64,000 nt of DNA from UBA2020 sp964551435 (GTDB taxonomy: Bacteria; Pseudomonadota; Alphaproteobacteria; Micavibrionales; UBA2020): positions 62,001 to 126,000 of the forward strand of contig CAZKBS010000004.1 in assembly GCA_964551435.1 (NCBI GenBank), given 5' to 3'. Below the pieces are notes generated by a model, which saw only the letters and a list, made by a program, of their open reading frames with translations, did not search any database and was not told where the DNA came from. Position numbers and translations under genes: made by a program. Positions within the stretch are counted from its first letter, which is position 1, and each line of letters begins with the position of its first letter. Of this stretch, positions 58,884 through 64,000 are shown piece by piece.

Positions 58884-60371
58884 ATGACGGACCTACGGCA
58901 AGCGCCGCAACAATCTGAAACCTTCACGGGCGGTATCCACGCGCGTATCGACGGGCCGGTCGTGATGATAGGTTTTGGGTCTATTGGCCGCGGTTTACTG
59001 CCGCTGCTGCTGCGACATATCGCGTTCGACCCCGCGCAGCTCACGGTGATTGACCCCGATGTCAGCGGGCGTGAACTCGCCGAAAGCTTTGGCGTAGGCT
59101 TTTTGGCGCAGGCCCTGACGCCGGATAATTTCCGCGCTGTTCTGGAGCCGCTGCTGGATACGCCGCAAGGCCGCGGGTTTTGCATCAATGTCTCGGTCGA
59201 TGTGTCGTCAGTGGATGTGATGCGTCTATGCCAAACGCTGGAGGCGCTTTACATCGACAGTTCCGTTGAACCCTGGGCCGGATATTTCCATGACAAAAAC
59301 ATAGATATTGCCGCGCGTACCAACTACGCCTTGCGCGAAATGATGCTCGCCGAAGGCCGCGCGCGCAACCGCGGCGGCGCAACGGCGGTATCCAGCTGCG
59401 GCGCCAATCCGGGGATGGTGTCATGGCTGGTCAAGGAGGCGCTGCTCAACCTCGCGCGCGATCTTGGTCTGCGTCAAGGCGAAGAGGCTGTCCCGCAAAC
59501 CCGCCGTGCCTGGGCGCAGCTTATGCAGCAGGCGGGCGTCAAGGGTATTCACATTGCCGAGCGCGACACGCAGCGCAGTCTGCGCCCCAAACCGATGAAT
59601 GTGTTTGTGAACACATGGTCGGTCGAGGGGATGGTCGCCGAGGGGCTGGCGGCCGCGGAACTCGGCTGGGGCACGCATGAACGCTGGCTGCCGCCGCATG
59701 CGCGGCGGCATAAAACGGGCTGCCTTGCCGCGATTTACATGATGCAAAGCGGCGGCGATACGCGCGTGCGCAGCTGGTGTCCAACGCCGGGGCCGCAGCG
59801 CGCGTTTCTGGTGCCGCATCATGAATCCGTTGCTATTGCGGATTATTATACCATCGGCGCGCCGGACAGGCCCGAATACCGCCCGACGGTGCATTACGCC
59901 TACCGCCCGTCGAATGTCGCGCTGCTGTCGCTGGATGAAATGTTCGAGCGCGGCGGCAAGCTGCCCAAAAAACAGCAGGTGCTCGGCGAAGAAGACATCC
60001 TCGACGGCATGGACGAGCTGGGCGTGCTGCTCTATGGCCATGCGAAAAACGCATACTGGTACGGCTCGCAGCTGAGTATCGAACAGGCGCGCATCCTTGC
60101 CCCGCATCAAAATGCGACAGGGCTTCAGGTCACATCGGGCATGTTGGCGGGGATTGTCTGGGCGCTGGAAAACCCCGATGCCGGTGTTGTGGAGGCTGAC
60201 GATATGGATTTCGCCCGCTGTCTTGACGTGCAGCGGCCTTATTTGGGTAAAGTGGCGGGGTATTATACCGATTGGCATCCGCTGAAAAACCGCGGCAGCC
60301 TTGTTGCTGAAAATCTTGACCGTGACGACCCGTGGCAATTCAGAAACGTACTTGTGCGCACGCCCTCTTAA
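58884..60371 (+). CDS. hss: Homospermidine synthase, copy 1, 495 aa
   Basis: NAD-dependent enzyme that joins two putrescines (or putrescine and spermidine) into homospermidine. The N-terminal Rossmann motif VVMIGFGSIGRGLLPLL, SVEPWAGYFHD, SSCGANPGMVSWLVKEAL and the C-terminal KNAYWYGSQLSIEQAR region all match the family. ATG 58884 has AAGGAGG 6 nt upstream. It carries a small insertion (LRQGEEAV) missing from copy 2 at 61710. The two are paralogs on the same strand, 1.3 kb apart. Confidence 0.93.
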   Translation: MTDLRQAPQQSETFTGGIHARIDGPVVMIGFGSIGRGLLPLLLRHIAFDPAQLTVIDPDVSGRELAESFGVGFLAQALTPDNFRAVLEPLLDTPQGRGFCINVSVDVSSVDVMRLCQTLEALYIDSSVEPWAGYFHDKNIDIAARTNYALREMMLAEGRARNRGGATAVSSCGANPGMVSWLVKEALLNLARDLGLRQGEEAVPQTRRAWAQLMQQAGVKGIHIAERDTQRSLRPKPMNVFVNTWSVEGMVAEGLAAAELGWGTHERWLPPHARRHKTGCLAAIYMMQSGGDTRVRSWCPTPGPQRAFLVPHHESVAIADYYTIGAPDRPEYRPTVHYAYRPSNVALLSLDEMFERGGKLPKKQQVLGEEDILDGMDELGVLLYGHAKNAYWYGSQLSIEQARILAPHQNATGLQVTSGMLAGIVWALENPDAGVVEADDMDFARCLDVQRPYLGKVAGYYTDWHPLKNRGSLVAENLDRDDPWQFRNVLVRTPS

Positions 60372-60387
60372 ACGCGTGCGAAAAAGC

Positions 60388-60419
60388 AAAAGGCCGGCGC
60401 GCTGCGGCACCGGCCTTTT
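60388..60419. terminator. Bidirectional terminator
   Basis: AAAAGGCCGG at 60388-60397 pairs with CCGGCCTTTT at 60410-60419, between the first homospermidine synthase and the convergent aldo/keto reductase. Confidence 0.85.
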
Positions 60420-60435
60420 GTTTTTAGGTTTATCC

Positions 60436-61461
60436 TTAGACGGCGCGCGGGTTGCGCTCGGCAAAGCCGCGCTGGTGCCAGTAGGGATAGACAGGCGTTT
60501 TTTCGCTGGCGGCGTCAAGTTTTTTTACCTGCTCCGGCGTCAGGTTCCAGCCCACAGCGCCGAGGTTTTGCTTCAGCTGTTCTTCGTTGCGCGCGCCGAT
60601 GACGATGTTGCATACCGTCGGACGCTGCAACAGCCAGTTGAGCGCGACCTGCGGCACGGTCTTGCCGGTTTCCTTGGCAACCGCGTCAAGCGCATCGACA
60701 ACGGTATAGAGATATTCATCATCCACCGGTGGGCCGCCTTCGGCACCGCCTTGTTTGATGCGGCCTTCGGGCAGGGGCTGGCCGCGGCGGATTTTGCCGG
60801 TCAAGCGGCCCCAGCCGAGCGGGCTCCAGACCATCAAACCGACGCCCTGATCGATGCCGAGGGGCATCAGCTCTTCCTCGTAATCGCGGCCGATCAGGGA
60901 ATAATACCCCTGATACACCACATAACGGGCAAGGCCGTATTTTTCCGACGTTGCCAGCGATTTCATCAAATGCCAGCCGGAGAAGTTGGAGCAGCCGATA
61001 TATCCGACCTTGCCGCTTTGCACGAGATGATCCAGCGCCGAGAGGGTTTCATCCACCGGCGTTTGCGCATCGAAGCCGTGCATGAAATAAACATCGATAT
61101 GATCGGTGCCGAGACGCTTGAGGCTATCCTCCGCCGCGCGGATGAGGTGATAGCGCGAAGAGCCCTTTTCATTCGGTCCGTCGCCCATGGCAAAGGTCGC
61201 CTTGGTCGAAATCAGCAATTTGTTACGCCGGCCCTTGATGGCGGCGCCGAGGACTTCCTCGGATGCGCCCTTCGAATAAATATCGGCAGTGTCGAAAAAG
61301 TTCAGCCCGGCCTCAAGGCAGATATCGAGCATGCGCGTGGCTTCTTTTGCGTCCGTATCGCCCCATCTTTTAAAAAATTCGTTGCTGCCGCTAAACGTGG
61401 CGGTGCCGAGGCTGAGCACGGGGACTTTCAGCCCCGATTTGCCAAGAGATCTGTATTCCAT
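60436..61461 (-). CDS. Aldo/keto reductase, 341 aa
   Basis: NADPH-dependent (alpha/beta)8 oxidoreductase. Catalytic residues are visible: D in NFFDTADIYSKG with the following Tyr, Lys in LLISTKATF, and His in DVYFMHGFDAQ. The NADP-binding end region shows VVIGARNEEQLKQNL-like IVIGARNEEQL. Length and order fit the general AKR family; substrate not assignable. It is placed between the two homospermidine synthase genes on the opposite strand. AAGGACGA precedes ATG 61461. Confidence 0.92.
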   Translation of the reverse strand: MEYRSLGKSGLKVPVLSLGTATFSGSNEFFKRWGDTDAKEATRMLDICLEAGLNFFDTADIYSKGASEEVLGAAIKGRRNKLLISTKATFAMGDGPNEKGSSRYHLIRAAEDSLKRLGTDHIDVYFMHGFDAQTPVDETLSALDHLVQSGKVGYIGCSNFSGWHLMKSLATSEKYGLARYVVYQGYYSLIGRDYEEELMPLGIDQGVGLMVWSPLGWGRLTGKIRRGQPLPEGRIKQGGAEGGPPVDDEYLYTVVDALDAVAKETGKTVPQVALNWLLQRPTVCNIVIGARNEEQLKQNLGAVGWNLTPEQVKKLDAASEKTPVYPYWHQRGFAERNPRAV

Positions 61462-61709
61462 GAAAAAGTCGTCCTTCGTGTGGGTGAAAACGGGAATCGG
61501 TATGCAGACTGCGAGATAGGGCGCGGTAAACCGCCGTCAAGGCTGGCCTTCCGGCCGGAAGGCCGCGGCTTTTTATCAACTCCCTGTTTTTAATATAAAA
61601 ATGCACCGCGCCAAAATAAGGATTGTCAGTTCTGCCGATATTAGGTAAACAGAGCGCCATTCGAAACTTTCCCCACAATCCGCGCAACCATGGAGGTTCT
61701 GCATAAATC

Positions 61710-63164
61710 ATGACCGATCACGTTCCCGTGTCTTCGACCCCGTATCAAATCTACGCAAAAATTTCTGGCCCGATCGTGATGATCGGCTTTGGCTCCATCG
61801 GCCGCGGCACGCTGCCCCTGATCGAGCGTCATTTTGAATACGACAAGGAACGTTTCGTTGTCATCGATCCGCAGGACGACGATATCGCGCTTTTGAATGA
61901 ACGCGGCATCCGCTTTATCCAGACCCACGTCACCAAAGAAAATTACCGCGACTTGCTGACGCCGCTGCTGACGCAAGGCGGCGGGCAGGGCTTCTGTGTC
62001 AACCTGTCGGTGAATGTGTCATCGCTGGATGTGATGAAGCTTTGCCGCGAGAACAAGACCTTTTATATCGACACGGTTGTTGAACCGTGGCTGGGTTTTT
62101 ATTTCGACGAAAGCCTCGGCACCGCAGGGCGCAGCAACTACGCGCTGCGCGAGGCCGTGCTGGCCGAACGCCGCAACAATCCCGGCGGCACCACGGCTGT
62201 ATCCTGCTGCGGCGCGAACCCGGGCATGGTGTCGTGGTTCGTGAAACAGGCGTTGGTCGATGTCGCGCGCGCCAGCGGTCTGACGTTCGACATGCCGAAA
62301 ACCCGCGCCGAATGGGCTGCGTTGATGCACAAAACCGGCGTCAAGGGCATCCACATCGCCGAGCGCGATACACAGCGCAGCAAAAACCCCAAAGCGCGCG
62401 GCGTTTTTGTGAATACCTGGTCTGTCGAAGGTTTCGTGTCCGAAGGCATGCAGCCGGCCGAACTGGGCTGGGGCAGCCATGAAAAATGGTTCCCGACCAC
62501 GGGCAAACGTCATGAAACGGGCTGCAAGGCCGCGATTTACCTGATGCAACCGGGTGCGAATACCCGCGTGCGCACATGGTGTCCGACGCCGGGCGCGCAG
62601 TTCGGTTTCCTTGTCACGCATAACGAAGCGATTTCGATTGCCGATTATTATACCATCGGCAGCGGCGATAACCCCGAATACCGACCGACCTGCCATTACG
62701 CCTATCACCCGTCGAACGATGCGGTGCTGTCGCTGCATGAAATGTTCGGCGCGGCAGGCGAGGTGCAAAAATCCCATCACATCCTGACCGAAGACGAAAT
62801 TGTCGATGGTTCGGACGAACTGGGCGTGCTGCTGTATGGTCATGCCAAAAACGCTTACTGGTATGGCTCGCAGCTGACGATCGAAGAAACCCGCCAGCTG
62901 GCCCCCTATCAGAACGCGACGGGAATGCAGGTCAGCTCCGCCGTTCTGGCGGGCATGGTCTGGGCGTTGGAAAACCCCGAAGCAGGGATAGTCGAGGCGG
63001 ATGAAATGGATTTCGAGCGCTGCCTCGAAATTCAAAAACCCTATCTCGGCCCCGTCAAAGGGTATTACACGGACTGGACGCCGCTTAAAAACCGCCCGGG
63101 TCTGTTCCCCGAAGACATCGACGAGACCGATCCGTGGCAATTCCGCAATATTCTGGTGCGCTAA
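61710..63164 (+). CDS. hss: Homospermidine synthase, copy 2, 484 aa
   Basis: Second copy of the family, with the same motifs: IVMIGFGSIGRGTLPLI, TVVEPWLGFYFDES, SCCGANPGMVSWFVKQAL and KNAYWYGSQLTIEETR. It is closely related to copy 1 over its whole length. GGAGG lies 13 nt before ATG 61710, rather far; no other in-frame start fits. The N-terminus begins TDHVPVSSTPYQIYAKI. Which copy provides the main activity, or whether substrate preference differs, cannot be told. Confidence 0.93.
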   Translation: MTDHVPVSSTPYQIYAKISGPIVMIGFGSIGRGTLPLIERHFEYDKERFVVIDPQDDDIALLNERGIRFIQTHVTKENYRDLLTPLLTQGGGQGFCVNLSVNVSSLDVMKLCRENKTFYIDTVVEPWLGFYFDESLGTAGRSNYALREAVLAERRNNPGGTTAVSCCGANPGMVSWFVKQALVDVARASGLTFDMPKTRAEWAALMHKTGVKGIHIAERDTQRSKNPKARGVFVNTWSVEGFVSEGMQPAELGWGSHEKWFPTTGKRHETGCKAAIYLMQPGANTRVRTWCPTPGAQFGFLVTHNEAISIADYYTIGSGDNPEYRPTCHYAYHPSNDAVLSLHEMFGAAGEVQKSHHILTEDEIVDGSDELGVLLYGHAKNAYWYGSQLTIEETRQLAPYQNATGMQVSSAVLAGMVWALENPEAGIVEADEMDFERCLEIQKPYLGPVKGYYTDWTPLKNRPGLFPEDIDETDPWQFRNILVR

Positions 63165-63178
63165 TCGCCGCATGAAAC

Positions 63179-63216
63179 AAAAAAGCCGCAGCCTGTGCAG
63201 GGTCTGCGGCTTTTTT
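63179..63216. terminator. Bidirectional terminator
   Basis: AAAAAAGCCGCAG at 63179-63191 pairs with CTGCGGCTTTTTT at 63204-63216, between the second homospermidine synthase and the convergent SDR gene. Confidence 0.85.
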
Positions 63217-63229
63217 CATGTGCGGATTT

Positions 63230-63985
63230 TCAGGAGCCCGGTTTTTTGGGCGCGCGCGCCAGCACGCGGTCGCCCAGCCACAGCGGCAAGGCCGCGACCA
63301 GACGCGCCAGAATAAGCATCGGCAGCGGAAAGGCGATGCGCGCGCGGTTTTTCTCGATGCCTTTTTTGATGCAGGCGGCGGCCTTGTCCGCATCCATCAG
63401 GAACGGCATGCTGAAATCGTTCACATCTGTCAGCGGCGTTTTGATGAAGCCCGGAAAAATCACCGATACGCGCACGCCGTCGGGCGCCAGCAGCGGGCGC
63501 AGTGCCTCGCCCAGCGCGCGCACGGCCATTTTGCTGACGCTATAGGCGGGGGCATTGGGCATGCCGCGCCAGCCTGCCATCGAACTCATGAGGGCGATGT
63601 GACCGCTTTTACGTGCCTTCATACGCTCGATCAGCGGCATGACGGTGTGCAGCGTGCCGTCAAGGTTGGTATGCAGGATGCCGTAAAAACCCGCGCCGCC
63701 GCTGCTGCCGCCTGAAATGCCGGCATTGGCGATGACGATATCGATAGGGTGCGCGTCATCCCATTTTTCGACTTGCTCTTCGAAGGACAGGCGTTCGGTC
63801 ACGGGGGTTGTGCTGATATGCACCTCCGCGCCGCGCGTGCGGCAATCGCTGGCCACACGCTCCAGCCGCGTCAGGTCGCGCCCCGTCAGCAGCAGGCGCG
63901 TGCCGCGCTCCGCATAGGCGAGGGCCAGCGCATGGCCGATGCCACTGGAGGCGCCGGTAATCAGGACGGTCTTTTCATTTGCCAT
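63230..63985 (-). CDS. Short-chain dehydrogenase/reductase, 251 aa
   Basis: Classical SDR. The cofactor motif TGASSGIGHALAL (TGxxxGIG), NAG in IVIANAGISG and the catalytic S-Y-K set, with Ser in ALMSSMAG and YxxxK in APAYSVSKMAV, are complete. The C-terminus has a hydrophobic segment (FPLPMLILARLVAALPLWL) that may associate with membranes. Substrate unknown. The start ATG at 63985 is 15 nt from the window edge, so upstream context is missing. Confidence 0.9.
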   Translation of the reverse strand: MANEKTVLITGASSGIGHALALAYAERGTRLLLTGRDLTRLERVASDCRTRGAEVHISTTPVTERLSFEEQVEKWDDAHPIDIVIANAGISGGSSGGAGFYGILHTNLDGTLHTVMPLIERMKARKSGHIALMSSMAGWRGMPNAPAYSVSKMAVRALGEALRPLLAPDGVRVSVIFPGFIKTPLTDVNDFSMPFLMDADKAAACIKKGIEKNRARIAFPLPMLILARLVAALPLWLGDRVLARAPKKPGS

Positions 63986-64000
63986 ATCATAAATCTTTCG

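Noticed and set aside
1..64000. CRISPR arrays, prophage or toxin-antitoxin pairs
   Set aside because: No regularly spaced repeats, phage structural genes, or paired small genes with recognisable toxin folds were seen; the kinase at 2391 has no antitoxin-like partner.

Overview
The window looks like chromosomal core DNA of an alphaproteobacterium. The clearest marker is a full-length GcrA-type cell-cycle regulator. Also consistent are the orders acpS-lepB-rnc-era and tsaE-murU-addB-addA-thioredoxin, the clpS-clpA pair, a heptose-based LPS pathway (hldE and a GT9 heptosyltransferase) and homospermidine synthases. Codon use is GC-rich almost throughout. I cannot place it below class from the sequence; a Micavibrio- or Rhodospirillales-like lineage is a guess. 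No rRNA, tRNA, CRISPR array, transposase, integrase or prophage structural gene is visible.

Layout. 1-6.1 kb (minus): a partial unknown gene, a 60-aa protein, three ankyrin-like proteins, a P-loop kinase, an unknown protein, an N-formylglutamate amidohydrolase-like gene and hldE. 6.3-10.8 kb: an MshEN/transglutaminase-like cysteine peptidase, a DUF4153 membrane protein and pyruvate kinase. 11.0-13.2 kb: a 4HBT thioesterase gene split by a 1.83-kb insertion that carries a duplicated two-gene module. 13.4-16.0 kb: an FAD monooxygenase, a short unknown gene and a frameshifted ankyrin gene. 16.5-19.8 kb: nrdA, a 59-aa winged-helix-like gene and nrdB behind a long structured leader. 19.8-24.8 kb (minus): small proteins, acylphosphatase and two D,D-carboxypeptidases. 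25.2-31.5 kb: clpS, clpA, a secreted protein, a receiver-guanine deaminase fusion, an AIM24-like protein and a nuclease-like membrane protein.

31.6-33.0 kb (minus): family-5 uracil-DNA glycosylase and a NYN-domain protein. 33.4-41.2 kb (plus): rpoZ, rel/spoT, a DUF2062 gene, acpS, lepB, rnc, era, an ankyrin gene and gcrA. 41.2-43.4 kb (minus): GNAT acetyltransferase, NfuA-like protein and ferredoxin-NADP reductase. 43.5-52.9 kb (plus): tsaE, murU-like, addB, addA and three thioredoxin-fold genes. 53.0-55.6 kb (minus): thrS-infC, with infC probably starting at ATC. 55.8-58.7 kb: two glycosyltransferases, tusA and a small secreted basic protein. 58.9-64 kb: two paralogous homospermidine synthases around an aldo/keto reductase, then an SDR.

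Most genes are housekeeping: stringent response, dNTP supply, break repair, proteolysis, envelope building and translation initiation. The least ordinary parts are the insertion in the thioesterase gene with its coupled micro-ORF/anchored-protein modules, the receiver-guanine deaminase fusion, the peptidase with a signal-like segment in its middle, the micro-gene between nrdA and nrdB, the GANTC-containing gcrA promoter inside an inverted repeat, and the tandem homospermidine synthases.
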